This document shows positions 23,627 through 31,842 of a stretch of DNA of 42,811 bases, in pieces; position 1 is the first letter of the stretch; each line of letters begins with the position of its first letter. The translations under genes were made by a program, and so were the position numbers. Source of the DNA: Anaerolineaceae bacterium UBA6086 (GTDB lineage: Bacteria; Chloroflexota; Anaerolineae; Anaerolineales; Anaerolineaceae); NCBI GenBank assembly GCA_002436005.1, contig DIXG01000066.1, forward strand, positions 2,456 to 45,266, in the 5' to 3' direction. The notes under the pieces are model-generated. The model did no database searches. It was given only the letters and a program-made list of their open reading frames with translations, and had not been told where the DNA came from.

Positions 23627-24298
23627 TTATAGTGTTTCCACCACTCCCAGGGTTGGTTCTGCAGCTTTGTTATAAGCCTGGCCAAGCAGATGAGAATAGA
23701 CCGCAACGCCATAAGCCATGGTCAGGAAGACACCGATGACACAGGCAATCACACCCAGGGGTGCAATAATGCCCAATGCCAGCATCTGACCAAGGATGAC
23801 CAGCAGCCAGGGTCCAAAGGCCTTTTTAAGCAGTCTGAAGATCTCCTTAAAGTTAAAGGCTGCTTTGAAACTGCCTTTTGCTACGTAGTTAGCAATGGCT
23901 ACCACGCCCATGAAGGTGACCAGAAGGGCAAACAGGAACCCAATCAGACCCACACATCCGCCAACGACATACATCAGGATGGTGAGGGTTTCATCACCAG
24001 AATTAGCGCCAAAGCCGACCAAACCACCCGCCACACCCATCAGAATGGCTGCTGGCAAACTATAAATGAACATGATCACCATTGCCATGAAACCGCGGCC
24101 AAGGTCGGCGCCGAACTCGAGATCGGGTAGGGCATTTTCTTTATTGCCATCAATCACATTTTTGGTTGCCTTCAGTCCCCAGCCAGAAAGGACAAACTGA
24201 CCAACGACTGGGATCAGACTGCAAAGCGCAGGCAGCACAATTTTCTTGAACCAATCCTTATCCTTGAACACATAACTAAATGCTAACCCAAAATCCAT
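23627..24298 (-). CDS. DUF4013 membrane protein
   Basis: 223 aa polytopic protein with about five to six membrane segments (for example ~22-40, 70-95, 105-130, 165-205), matching DUF4013 in length and in the N-terminal 'FSYVFKDKDWFKKI' segment. Two Gly-rich helices carry GVAGGLVGFG and VVGGCVGLIG. The function is unknown; family members are common in archaea and Chloroflexota. It stands alone with its own promoter, a GGAG box 7 nt before the ATG and a shared terminator. Confidence 0.82.
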   Translation of the reverse strand: MDFGLAFSYVFKDKDWFKKIVLPALCSLIPVVGQFVLSGWGLKATKNVIDGNKENALPDLEFGADLGRGFMAMVIMFIYSLPAAILMGVAGGLVGFGANSGDETLTILMYVVGGCVGLIGFLFALLVTFMGVVAIANYVAKGSFKAAFNFKEIFRLLKKAFGPWLLVILGQMLALGIIAPLGVIACVIGVFLTMAYGVAVYSHLLGQAYNKAAEPTLGVVETL

Positions 24299-24347
24299 AA
24301 TAATCTCCTCTTCTCATTGATAATCGTTCGGATTGATAACTAAAACT

Positions 24348-24376
24348 AATATACACTAACGGCACGCTGAAATCAA
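24348..24376 (-). promoter_or_regulatory. promoter of DUF4013 gene
   Basis: On the minus strand, -35 TTGATT (24371-24376), 17-nt spacer, -10 TATATT (24348-24353). Confidence 0.7.
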
Positions 24377-24430
24377 GAAACTGACCTGAAAATACCAGAT
24401 GTTTCCTCAATCAATTTGAGCGCCGTGATT

Positions 24431-24697
24431 TCACAGCTGTGTGAATTGAACAACGTTTAAGACAAAGACTGTGGCGCGTTTTTCCTTCGCCTGGTCGTCT
24501 TTCTTGCAGTTTTGACGAATAATTTCAAGCGCTTTCTCAACCTGTTCATCTTCCAGGCCAATTAAAAGGGTGCTTCTTCCGCTGCGCAAGAAACCACCAG
24601 TTGAAGCAATCAACGTCACGCGATAATCCTGCTTTGTCAGTGCTCTCGAAACCGCTTCGTTATCTTCGTCCTTGATTATGGCTATGATCAATTTCAT
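24431..24697 (-). CDS. cyclic-di-AMP receptor (DarA/PstA family), short form
   Basis: 88 aa PII-like protein. It has the DarA hallmarks: MKLIIAI, 'ALTKQDYRVTLIASTGGFL' with the Thr-Gly-Gly-Phe-Leu c-di-AMP contact, 'STLLIGLEDEQVEKAL' and the C-terminal strand ATVFVLNV. The B-loop between CKK and ATVFVL is about 20 residues shorter than in the ~109-aa Firmicutes proteins. It lies 2 nt after its paralogue at 24700, so the pair is co-translated. Role: sensing c-di-AMP and signalling by conformational change to an unknown partner. Confidence 0.9.
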   Translation of the reverse strand: MKLIIAIIKDEDNEAVSRALTKQDYRVTLIASTGGFLRSGRSTLLIGLEDEQVEKALEIIRQNCKKDDQAKEKRATVFVLNVVQFTQL

Positions 24698-24699
24698 CG

Positions 24700-25053
24700 C
24701 TATATTTCCTCGTAATGTTCGACTTCAAGTGTAAAAATACTGGCGCCCCCAATAGTAATTGGTGTGGGTGCGGGCATCGGCAGGGGTGAGTTTTCCATCG
24801 GGACAGCAATGAAAGCCACCCTTTTTCGACATGTTTTGTTGAGAAGATCAATCGCTTCTGAAACATGCCCGGTATACGCACCAATCATCAATGTAGCGCT
24901 TTTTTGCCCCAAAAACCCACCCAGGCTGGGCAACCGTGTGACGCCAAAACCGCCGTCATTCAGCGCATCCATGGCAATATTGGCATCCTGTCCCTGCACC
25001 ACAGCAATGAGTATCTTATCCTTCTGGGCTTCTGATTTATTCTTTTCTGACAT
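24700..25053 (-). CDS. cyclic-di-AMP receptor (DarA/PstA family), longer paralogue
   Basis: 117 aa. A polar N-terminal extension (~12 residues) precedes KILIAVVQGQDANIAMDAL, then the ligand segment 'GFGVTRLPSLGGFLGQKSA', where Leu-Gly-Gly-Phe-Leu replaces the usual Thr-Gly-Gly-Phe-Leu. A Pro-rich B-loop (SPLPMPAPTP) and the closing strand GGASIFTLEV follow. The loss of the Thr may change ligand affinity. First gene of the two-paralogue operon; AAGGA lies 7 nt before the ATG. The two proteins may form hetero-trimers or act as separate sensors (inference). Confidence 0.88.
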   Translation of the reverse strand: MSEKNKSEAQKDKILIAVVQGQDANIAMDALNDGGFGVTRLPSLGGFLGQKSATLMIGAYTGHVSEAIDLLNKTCRKRVAFIAVPMENSPLPMPAPTPITIGGASIFTLEVEHYEEI

Positions 25054-25130
25054 AAAAAGTCCTTACACATCCAGTTGGCCGACATCATCCTTGGGATAGT
25101 TTAAGTATACTATAATCTCCAGTGATATTT

Positions 25131-25167
25131 ACATTAATCTCACATTAATCTCATTTACATTAATCTC
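25131..25167. repeat. three 11-bp direct repeats upstream of the darA pair
   Basis: acattaatctc at 25131-25141, 25142-25152 and 25157-25167 (GAGATTAATGT on the minus strand), with a degenerate fourth (tataatctcc) toward the genes. They end about 20 nt upstream of candidate -10 boxes TATAGT/TATACT (25104-25114), which have poor -35 elements. Confidence 0.75.
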
Positions 25168-25206
25168 AGGAAAAAATCCAGATAGGTGATGATAAAAACA
25201 AATTAA

Positions 25207-25656
25207 TCAATCCACCCAATCAACCACATGGTCCATAATCCTGGACATCTTGATGCGCATTTCAGAAACAACGCGCCCGCAAACCGAGATGCCTGCGCTA
25301 ATCATAGTGTCCTGGGTTCCAGAAACCAGCGGATGCCACCAGGCAAGATCGCGCCCCTCAGCAAGGCGGCGATACGCGCAGGATTTGGGCAGCCAGGTGA
25401 GTGCCTGGACTTTTTCAGGGGTGAGATGAACGCAATCGGGAACAATATCCGATCGGTGCTCGTAATGCAAACACTGACAGGTATTCACATCCAACAAGCG
25501 GCAAGCCACATCCGTGAAGAAGACTTCACCCGTCTCGATGTCCTCAATTTTATGCAAGCAGCATTTAGCGCATCCATCACAGAGGGCTTCCCATTCCTCA
25601 AGTGTCATCGCTTCAAAAGATTTTGTTTTCCAAAATTCAGGTTCAATTGCCATCAT
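25207..25656 (-). CDS. cysteine-cluster protein, YcgN/UPF0260 family
   Basis: 149 aa, the normal length of YcgN. Conserved cysteines: CDGCAKCCLHK near residue 27-37, Cys in DVACRLLD, Cys-x-Cys in NTCQCLHY and Cys in DCVHLTPEKV, with the signature 'LPKSCAYRRLAEGRDLAWWHPLVSG'. These residues suggest iron or zinc binding. The function is unknown; related proteins are grouped with YkgJ-type Fe/Zn chelating proteins. The ATGs at 25656 and 25653 are equally possible starts. It is monocistronic with its own promoter, divergent from the HhH gene. Confidence 0.9.
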   Translation of the reverse strand: MMAIEPEFWKTKSFEAMTLEEWEALCDGCAKCCLHKIEDIETGEVFFTDVACRLLDVNTCQCLHYEHRSDIVPDCVHLTPEKVQALTWLPKSCAYRRLAEGRDLAWWHPLVSGTQDTMISAGISVCGRVVSEMRIKMSRIMDHVVDWVD

Positions 25657-25711
25657 TCCTATCCACTTTCAGAACGGCGTCATGATCAGCGCTGCTAAGC
25701 CATATCATCCT

Positions 25712-25740
25712 GTTATAGCACATGTCCATTGCCCTGTAAA
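25712..25740 (-). promoter_or_regulatory. promoter of YcgN-family gene
   Basis: On the minus strand, -35 TTTACA (25735-25740), 17-nt spacer, -10 TATAAC (25712-25717). Confidence 0.7.
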
Positions 25741-25758
25741 CCGCACACACCGCACACA
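25741..25758. repeat. 9-bp tandem repeat between divergent promoters
   Basis: ccgcacaca twice (25741-25749, 25750-25758), exactly between two back-to-back -35 boxes (25740 and 25765). Confidence 0.75.
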
Positions 25759-25764
25759 CCTGAA

Positions 25765-25793
25765 TTGATAATCCGCCATAATCACGATATACT
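25765..25793 (+). promoter_or_regulatory. promoter of HhH protein gene
   Basis: -35 TTGATA (25765-25770), 17-nt spacer, -10 TATACT (25788-25793). Confidence 0.75.
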
Positions 25794-25858
25794 AAGAATA
25801 AGTTGTAAAAATGAAAGACAGACAACCCTTTTCCTTATTGGATGGTGAGGAGTACAGC

Positions 25859-26260
25859 ATGGCAGAGAAAAAGAAAGATCAAGTTGATATCAATCACGCT
25901 TCAGCAGAGCAGATCGCGACTCTGAAGGGTATTGGACCCAATTTGGCGCAAAAGATCATCGCCAATCGTCCCTATCAAAAATTGGATGAACTTGTTCGTG
26001 TGTCGGGTATCAATCAGGTCAAACTGGCAGCATTATTACCCTACATCGCCATTGGCAAAACAAAGGCAGAAAAACCTGCTGCCACAGAACCCACCCTCAA
26101 AGAAACGATTGAAAACAACCAGCCCGTTTCAACCCTTGGCAAAACAGAAGCCTTCGTTTTTCTCGAGGACCGCAATGAACGGCAAGACGCCTTCCTGATC
26201 ATTTTGGGCGGGTTCATTTTTGGCCTGCTGATTATTTTGCTGCGGCGCGCAAGAAAATGA
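25859..26260 (+). CDS. ComEA-like helix-hairpin-helix protein with C-terminal membrane anchor
   Basis: 133 aa from MAEKKK, chosen because gaggag lies 6 nt upstream; an earlier in-frame ATG at 25811 has no such site. Residues ~9-60 are a ComEA-type HhH domain: VDINHASAEQI, LKGIGPNLAQKII, 'YQKLDELVRVSGI'. A charged linker leads to a single membrane helix at ~110-128 and a basic tail (RRARK). ComEA binds DNA outside the cell with an N-terminal anchor; here the anchor is C-terminal, which would place the domain in the cytoplasm. A DNA-membrane tether is therefore as likely as a competence role. A CapA-like gene follows after ~97 nt. Confidence 0.82.
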   Translation: MAEKKKDQVDINHASAEQIATLKGIGPNLAQKIIANRPYQKLDELVRVSGINQVKLAALLPYIAIGKTKAEKPAATEPTLKETIENNQPVSTLGKTEAFVFLEDRNERQDAFLIILGGFIFGLLIILLRRARK

Positions 26261-26357
26261 TCCCGGGCAAGCCTATCCATTGCTGTTCGGTATCAAACCC
26301 AAATCACTGATCTTAAAATATCTCACCCTCTTTGATAGGGGCGCTGAAAGCATTCGA

Positions 26358-27473
26358 ATGAAGAAGATTTCCTTACTGGTGTTCATCTTTTCCCTTCTCT
26401 GCTTGAATGCATGTTCGTTTTCAACCACAGATTCTCCAATCGCTGCTGAACTTGCATCTCCTTCGCAAACCAGCCCAGCATCTGCTGCCCAGACCTCACT
26501 GCCCATCCCGACCCTCACCCCTCGCACCTCACCCACTGAGGATCCCCTGCCCACCAAAGCCCCTACATTCACCTCAACCAGCACACCTGCTGGCAATCAA
26601 AAAGTCAAACTGATGGCTGTTGGAGACATCATGTTGGGTAGGACGATCGGTGAAATGATCACAAGCGAGGGATTTGAAGCGCCGTTTCTGTTCACTGCCG
26701 AAACTTTATCCTCAGCAGATATCACTCTGGGCAACCTCGAATGCCCAATTTCTGAGCTGGGCACTGCTGAAGAAAAGACCTACGCTTTCCGGGCACCGCT
26801 TGCGGCTGGCGATTCCCTTGCCTATGCCGGGTTCACACTTGTCAGCCTGGCGAACAACCACATCCTGGACTATGGACCAGCAGCACTGGAAGAAACAATC
26901 ACCACACTCCAATCACATCACATCTTCCCCCTTGGGGCTGGCATGGACGAGGTCGAGGCGTACGCGCCCGTGTTTCTGGAGGTCAACGGTTTACGTCTGG
27001 CATTTCTGGCTTATGCGGACATTCCAGCCACGGATTATGACTATCTTTCATGGGAAGCAGGCGAGAACACACCTGGCATTGCCTGGGCTCACCCCGAGAA
27101 GATACAAGAGGGTGTGCGCGCGGCAAAGAGCCAGGCAGATGTTGTGGTCGTTCTTTTCCACAACGGCTACGAGATCGTCCAGAACGTCTCCGGATACCAG
27201 CAGGCAGTCGCTCACCTGGCAATTGACAGCGGGGCTTCCCTGGTAATCGGCAGCCATCCTCATGTGCTGCAGCGTATCGAAACCTATAACGGAGGACTGA
27301 TCGCTTACAGCATGGGCAATTTTGTCTTCGACAATTTCCTTTTTCCCCCTAATTATTCTGCCATTCTCTCTGTGAAGCTGACGCCAGAGGGTGTTGAATC
27401 CTATGAATTGATCGATGTGATCGTTCAGCTGAACGGCGTACCGCAGATCATGCCCTATAACCTGGAGGATTGA
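26358..27473 (+). CDS. CapA-family lipoprotein (PGA_cap metallophosphoesterase fold)
   Basis: 371 aa from MKKISLL, chosen because it opens a clear lipoprotein signal peptide with lipobox LNAC (Cys ~19); an upstream frame start at 26280 does not. A Ser/Pro/Thr linker spans to ~78. The PGA_cap domain follows, with all metal-site blocks: AVGDIMLG, LGNLECPIS, SLANNHILDYG, VVLFHNGYE, IGSHPHVLQ and AYSMGNFVFD. Family members include CapA of the poly-gamma-glutamate capsule machinery, but many solitary copies have unknown substrates, and no capB/capC is nearby. It is probably cotranscribed with the HhH gene and has a terminator after the stop. Confidence 0.9.
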   Translation: MKKISLLVFIFSLLCLNACSFSTTDSPIAAELASPSQTSPASAAQTSLPIPTLTPRTSPTEDPLPTKAPTFTSTSTPAGNQKVKLMAVGDIMLGRTIGEMITSEGFEAPFLFTAETLSSADITLGNLECPISELGTAEEKTYAFRAPLAAGDSLAYAGFTLVSLANNHILDYGPAALEETITTLQSHHIFPLGAGMDEVEAYAPVFLEVNGLRLAFLAYADIPATDYDYLSWEAGENTPGIAWAHPEKIQEGVRAAKSQADVVVVLFHNGYEIVQNVSGYQQAVAHLAIDSGASLVIGSHPHVLQRIETYNGGLIAYSMGNFVFDNFLFPPNYSAILSVKLTPEGVESYELIDVIVQLNGVPQIMPYNLED

Positions 27474-27502
27474 AAAATTTACGTTGCAGCACCCATTGCT
27501 GT

Positions 27503-27530
27503 CCCAAGTTCTTGATCGGAATTTGGGTTT
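27503..27530 (+). terminator. terminator of the CapA-family gene
   Basis: cccaagtt (27503-27510) pairs with aatttggg (27520-27527, one G-U), followed by tttttattt. It abuts the convergent yjjX stop. Confidence 0.8.
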
Positions 27531-28064
27531 TTATTTGGCGTAAAGACTTTGATTTTTAAACGGAATCAATGCCAGGATGACAGCCTGCTCATATAAATCA
27601 GTCCGTGTGACCACATCACCGGTCAGCAAACCGACTGCACCGGATTTCTGCTTGGAATTTTCTCGTCCAAAGACCTGGTCATCTGCATCCCCCAGTTCCA
27701 TCCCCGACTCCACCAGGGTTTGCACTGGCTTAGGAAGCTGGAACAGTGCAGTGCGAGAATTACCTTCCCTCTGAACACCCAGCACAACAACCCAGGCAAA
27801 AGAGACCATTTCCTCGCCGAGGAAATCGCATCCCCCTTCCACACCCACCCAGTAATCGCCTTCAGGTCTGGCTGCTTGACCGTTTAGTGCGCGTGTTCTG
27901 GCACCTGTCAACGTTTCCTGGTCCGAAATTGGCTGATCTGCTACCCCGGAGTCCACCACCACCTTGACCGTCTCAAAGGTTTCCAGGGGGAAGCACCGCT
28001 GAAAGCCGCGTAAAACAGCCTTAGTTTTGACAGGATTCAACGACGTGATAACGATTTTCTTCAT
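27531..28064 (-). CDS. yjjX: inosine/xanthosine triphosphatase (YjjX/DUF84 family)
   Basis: 177 aa Maf-like NTPase that removes non-canonical ITP and XTP from the nucleotide pool. Typical features: 'ITSLNPVKTKAV' at the N-terminus with the substrate-binding Asn-Pro-Val-Lys, 'VADQPISDQETLTGARTRA', 'YWVGVEGGCDF' and the C-terminal 'GAVGLLTGDVVTRTDLYEQA'. The length is normal. The gene begins 11 nt after the dCTP deaminase stop with a GAGGG box, so the two form a nucleotide-pool operon. Confidence 0.92.
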   Translation of the reverse strand: MKKIVITSLNPVKTKAVLRGFQRCFPLETFETVKVVVDSGVADQPISDQETLTGARTRALNGQAARPEGDYWVGVEGGCDFLGEEMVSFAWVVVLGVQREGNSRTALFQLPKPVQTLVESGMELGDADDQVFGRENSKQKSGAVGLLTGDVVTRTDLYEQAVILALIPFKNQSLYAK

Positions 28065-28075
28065 GATGTTTCCCT

Positions 28076-28630
28076 CTAAAGTTTTGGCAGCTCAATAGTT
28101 TTTTGATATTGATACTTTCCCTGCTTATCTGCATAAGAGATCTCACAGGGTTCATCCGCTTCGAAGAACAACACCTGGGCAATGCCTTCGAAAGAATAAA
28201 TTTTCGCTGGCAGCGGTGTGGTATTCGAGATTTCCAGTGTCACATAGCCTTCCCATTCGGGTTCAAAGGGCGTCACATTCACGATGATCCCACAGCGGGC
28301 ATAGGTGCTTTTCCCCACGCAAATCGTCAGGACATTCCGTGGAATGCGGAAATATTCCACCGTGCGCGCCAGGGCAAAAGAATTGGGCGGAATGATACAC
28401 ACCTCACCCCGATAATCTACCATTGATTGCGGATCAAAGTTTTTAGGATCAACAATCGCTGAAAACGCATTCGTGAAAATCTTGTATTCGTCTGCCACGC
28501 GAATATCATAGCCATAGGAAGAAGTGCCAAAGGAAATCACTCCATTGCGCACCTGTCCCTCCTCGAAGGGCTCAATCATGTTATGTTCCAGCGCCATCTG
28601 CCGAATCCATCGATCAGCCTTAATCGTCAT
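28076..28630 (-). CDS. dcd: dCTP deaminase
   Basis: 184 aa trimeric dUTPase-fold enzyme converting dCTP to dUTP. Motifs: 'SYGYDIRVADEY' near residue 39-49, 'GKSTYARCGI' (107-115), and 'EGYVTLEISNTTPLPAKIY' with catalytic Glu133. The C-terminal region that closes over the phosphates is complete. Whether it also hydrolyses dUTP (bifunctional dcd-dut) cannot be judged by eye. AGGAG lies 10 nt before the ATG. First gene of the dcd-yjjX pair. Confidence 0.96.
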   Translation of the reverse strand: MTIKADRWIRQMALEHNMIEPFEEGQVRNGVISFGTSSYGYDIRVADEYKIFTNAFSAIVDPKNFDPQSMVDYRGEVCIIPPNSFALARTVEYFRIPRNVLTICVGKSTYARCGIIVNVTPFEPEWEGYVTLEISNTTPLPAKIYSFEGIAQVLFFEADEPCEISYADKQGKYQYQKTIELPKL

Positions 28631-28680
28631 CTCTGCGACACTCCTTTCATCTCGACCTGTTTCCTGTGAACTTCATTCCA

Positions 28681-29721
28681 TTATTCGGCTTGAAAGGTGA
28701 TCAACCCCAGCGATCCCGGTTCCAACCTGAAGGTGAATTGATGCATTGTGCCAATGATGAACACAAAGCGGTAATTACCAGGGGGAATATCCGGAATCAC
28801 AAAATTCTCTCCCAATAGCGGATGTGAATTAATGCGACCTTGCTTATAGGTCTTTGTGTAAAACCGTTCCTCAACCACCCCATCATCAGACATTTTTTCC
28901 AATACAACATCAAATTCTGAAAGCGGCTGTCCATAGCGATCCAGCAGCAAACCTGCCAGTGCCGCAGATTGTTGCGCTCCGTCATTGCTTAATGGCGCAA
29001 ACCACAAAATCGGGTTGGTGGTTTGGTGGTAGTGGTTATCGCCCAATCGAACTTCAAAGTGAAGATGCGGACCATCGGCAGCCCCTGTGGCACCTACCTC
29101 ACCGATTTTCTGCCCCTGGTTCACCTGGTCCCCAACCGCCACATCCATTTCAGAAAGATGCGCATATAACGTGAAAAGATCTTCACCCTGATACAATCCC
29201 GTGTGCTGCAAAATGATCACATTGCCATAAAAACCGGGAAACGGCCCCAGGATGATGTTTGAATCACTTGCCGCATACACCACTTCACCCGGTGCTGCTG
29301 CCAAAACCGGGGAACCGTAGCCATTTGGGAATTCGACCCCGTGATGCAAATCAAACATCCCATTCATGGTGCTGGCATAGGGATAGCTGAGATCAATCGT
29401 CCTGCGGTAAGATGAGTCAAAGGGACGTTCGAGGTAGCCCTGCCACGCAACCTGACAGAAGGGCTCCCCACACTCAATATCTGCTGGTGCGACTGGCGTA
29501 TCGGTCTGTTGAAGCTGTGTGGGCGTTTGGGAGGGAACGCCTGTTGCAGTTGCAGTTACAGTTGCAGTTTGGGTGGAATTCGGTGTCACCGTATTTTCGG
29601 CTGTTGCTGTAAGGACAATAGGCGTAAGTGTCGGCGGAATCGACTCCTGGCTCTGACAACCTGACAAAAGCAGGCTGGCTGCAAAAAATATACCGACGAA
29701 AACAGGACGAAATGATCTCAT
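28681..29721 (-). CDS. M23-family peptidase lipoprotein
   Basis: 346 aa with a lipoprotein signal (lipobox LSGC, Cys ~22), then a Thr-rich linker (to ~85). The M23 (LytM) domain spans ~110-245, with DLHHGVEF at the first zinc site and GPHLHFEV at the second, plus the intervening 'LYAHLSEMDVAVGDQV'. In most active M23 enzymes the first motif is HxxxD; here the Asp position is Glu, so activity may be altered or lost. The C-terminal ~90 residues form a small beta domain. Probable role: peptidoglycan hydrolysis or amidase activation at the cell surface. It starts 6 nt after the ftcD stop. Confidence 0.88.
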   Translation of the reverse strand: MRSFRPVFVGIFFAASLLLSGCQSQESIPPTLTPIVLTATAENTVTPNSTQTATVTATATGVPSQTPTQLQQTDTPVAPADIECGEPFCQVAWQGYLERPFDSSYRRTIDLSYPYASTMNGMFDLHHGVEFPNGYGSPVLAAAPGEVVYAASDSNIILGPFPGFYGNVIILQHTGLYQGEDLFTLYAHLSEMDVAVGDQVNQGQKIGEVGATGAADGPHLHFEVRLGDNHYHQTTNPILWFAPLSNDGAQQSAALAGLLLDRYGQPLSEFDVVLEKMSDDGVVEERFYTKTYKQGRINSHPLLGENFVIPDIPPGNYRFVFIIGTMHQFTFRLEPGSLGLITFQAE

Positions 29722-29727
29722 TAGTGA

Positions 29728-31284
29728 TCAGGAAAAGTTCATCCCGCCGCGCTCGACAAGGAGATCATACAGCGATTGATGGTATTTTTCTACCTGTTTC
29801 TCAATTCCACGCAATTCATTCAACATTCGTGCGGGTTCTGTTTCCTTTTCAAGCCCGAGCAAATTGATCCGTACATTCAATCCAGCGCCTTCGATGGCAG
29901 CCTTTGCCAGTGCTGCTGCTGCACCAGCATCTGAAATAGCGTTCACATTTCCCAGCTCTGCCCCCATCACAGCCATCCCCAGAACTTCCAGGGTATGTCG
30001 TGCCACCTGGAGCGGCACAGCGGCAGCCTTGATGAGAGCTTCCTGGATCGCTTTGATTCGATCTACTTTTTGCTCCTCCGTATCCCCGGGAAGCCGACGG
30101 GCTTTGATGTAATCCTCAAAGGCTTTTGAATCCTCCGCCACAGCCTCGCGCAATTTTTGCTGATATGCCATGGCTTTTTCAACCATAACCCACATCTCAC
30201 TTTCCACATCAGCATACTTCTTCTTGCCGATTGTCACACGACCCACCATGGCAACCAGGGATGCTGCCATTGCAGCAGCATACGCCGCGGCGGATCCGCC
30301 GCCGTGTGTTGGATCGCCAGATGCCAGCTCATCCAAAAAGTCTGGCGCACATTCTTCATCATCTATCTCTGTTTCTGTCTCTGCAAAGCTTTCCTGGTAA
30401 AGCCGAGTTTCTAAGATCTGCTCAGGTTCAAACTGATCCATCTGGGTATACCAAACAGCAGCATCAACCATCGCTTCGTTCGGCGCCAACCCTACCAGTT
30501 CTGAATGGTGAACCTGCACGCCGTAGCGCATCGCTTCCCGCCGGATCATCTCAACAACGGTGGCAATTGACGTCTTGCGGAAATTAGTCAGGTTCATCGA
30601 GACCTGGGCACGCCCCTCTACCAGCACGCCCATCGCCTTGACAAAACGTAAACCGCCGGAAGAATGCCTAATGGTTCGGGCGATTTTATTGGCAATCGCA
30701 ACATCGTCGGTTGTCAGATAAACGTTGAAAGCAATCAACGGCTGGCGTGCACCAATCACCGTTGCCCCTGCACCGGTCATCTTTTCCGGACCGAAATCGG
30801 GTGTGCGAGCTGGATTTACGCCGATTTCCTGTTTCAAACCCTCATATTGACCCCGCCGAATATTCTCTAAATTGACCCGTTCGGGCTGGGTTGCAGCTTC
30901 TTCATACAGGTAAACCGGGATTGCGAGTGTTTCGCCCACACGTTTCCCCAAGCGTCGAGCCATCTCCACACATTCCACCATTGTCACGCCAGAAATTGGC
31001 ACAAAGGGCACCACATCCGTTGCCCCAATGCGAGGGTGCTCTCCGGAATGATGCTCCAGGTCGATCAAAGTGCTGGCTTTGGCAATAGCCAGGTAGGCTG
31101 CCTCTTCAACGCCTTCTGGCGTGCCCACAAAAGTGATCACCGTGCGATTATGGTCCATATCAGAATGCTGATCCAAAATGCGAACATCCCTGACCGATTC
31201 AATCTCCGCTGAGATTTCGGCAATTATTGCTGGCCGCCGGGCTTCTGAAAAATTTGGGATACACTCAACAAGTTTTGTCGTCAT
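29728..31284 (-). CDS. ftcD: bifunctional glutamate formimidoyltransferase / formimidoyl-THF cyclodeaminase
   Basis: 518 aa, both folate enzymes fused as in vertebrate FTCD. The N-terminal part (1-~300) has VECIPNFSE, the catalytic His83 in GEHPRIGATD and 'NVYLTTDDVAIANKIA'. The C-terminal part (~315-518) has the cyclodeaminase core: 'FLDELASGDPTHGGGSAAA' and a helical bundle with AELGNVNAISDAG. It moves the formimino group from histidine-derived formiminoglutamate to tetrahydrofolate and releases ammonia. The ATG at 31284 follows AGGAG by 5 nt; a GTG one codon earlier is less likely. No hut genes are in the window. The M23 lipoprotein gene follows by 6 nt. Confidence 0.95.
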   Translation of the reverse strand: MTTKLVECIPNFSEARRPAIIAEISAEIESVRDVRILDQHSDMDHNRTVITFVGTPEGVEEAAYLAIAKASTLIDLEHHSGEHPRIGATDVVPFVPISGVTMVECVEMARRLGKRVGETLAIPVYLYEEAATQPERVNLENIRRGQYEGLKQEIGVNPARTPDFGPEKMTGAGATVIGARQPLIAFNVYLTTDDVAIANKIARTIRHSSGGLRFVKAMGVLVEGRAQVSMNLTNFRKTSIATVVEMIRREAMRYGVQVHHSELVGLAPNEAMVDAAVWYTQMDQFEPEQILETRLYQESFAETETEIDDEECAPDFLDELASGDPTHGGGSAAAYAAAMAASLVAMVGRVTIGKKKYADVESEMWVMVEKAMAYQQKLREAVAEDSKAFEDYIKARRLPGDTEEQKVDRIKAIQEALIKAAAVPLQVARHTLEVLGMAVMGAELGNVNAISDAGAAAALAKAAIEGAGLNVRINLLGLEKETEPARMLNELRGIEKQVEKYHQSLYDLLVERGGMNFS

Positions 31285-31361
31285 CACCGCTCCTGTTCCA
31301 TTCCATTTTTATCATTATACCAACTTACATCCACCTCTCAGGCACTACGTGTCATTAAATG

Positions 31362-31389
31362 AAAAGCAGGTCTTCCAAGGAGGACCTGC
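31362..31389 (-). terminator. terminator of OsmC-family gene
   Basis: gcaggtcttcc/ggaggacctgc hairpin (31366-31389) with TTTT next on the minus strand, 21 nt past the stop at 31411. Confidence 0.8.
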
Positions 31390-31410
31390 AGTTATTTTCG
31401 GAAATAAAGT

Positions 31411-31842
31411 TTACTTCAGACCGAACTCTACTTTCGAGTTTTTGACCAAATTATCGGTGACAGGACAGCGATCCTCAACCTTCTTGAAAAACGCCTGTTT
31501 TTCTTCTTCGCTCAGATCAGCATCAATATGCGCCAGGACGCGAATTTCGGTATACCCTGCCCGACCCTCCGTGGTTTTTCCCATCAGATAGGCTTTTTCC
31601 AGATCACCTTCAACCTCAATCTCAAAACTGCGCAGCTCAATACGCTCCTGCCTGGCAACAATGACCGCAACCGTGCCAAGACAGCTTGCCAGGGCAAACA
31701 AAAGTACTTCCAGAGGATTTGGCCCGTCATTTTTGCCGCCGCTATTTTCTGGTTGATCAACAATCAGCGTATGATCTTCGCCTGTTACGTCAATCCGAAA
31801 GCCGCCCTTCCAGATTCCATTAACCTTAAGAGTACTGAGCAT
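31411..31842 (-). CDS. OsmC/Ohr-family protein
   Basis: 143 aa OsmC-fold protein. The two redox cysteines of the family are present: in 'LLFALASCLGTVAVIVA' (about residue 54) and in EDRCPVTDNL (about residue 129). The N-terminal strands (WKGGFRIDV, then HTLIVDQPENSGG) match the dimer-forming part. Members reduce organic hydroperoxides; this one belongs to the general OsmC/YhfA-like branch rather than clear Ohr. AGGAG stands 8 nt before the ATG. It is monocistronic. Confidence 0.9.
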   Translation of the reverse strand: MLSTLKVNGIWKGGFRIDVTGEDHTLIVDQPENSGGKNDGPNPLEVLLFALASCLGTVAVIVARQERIELRSFEIEVEGDLEKAYLMGKTTEGRAGYTEIRVLAHIDADLSEEEKQAFFKKVEDRCPVTDNLVKNSKVEFGLK

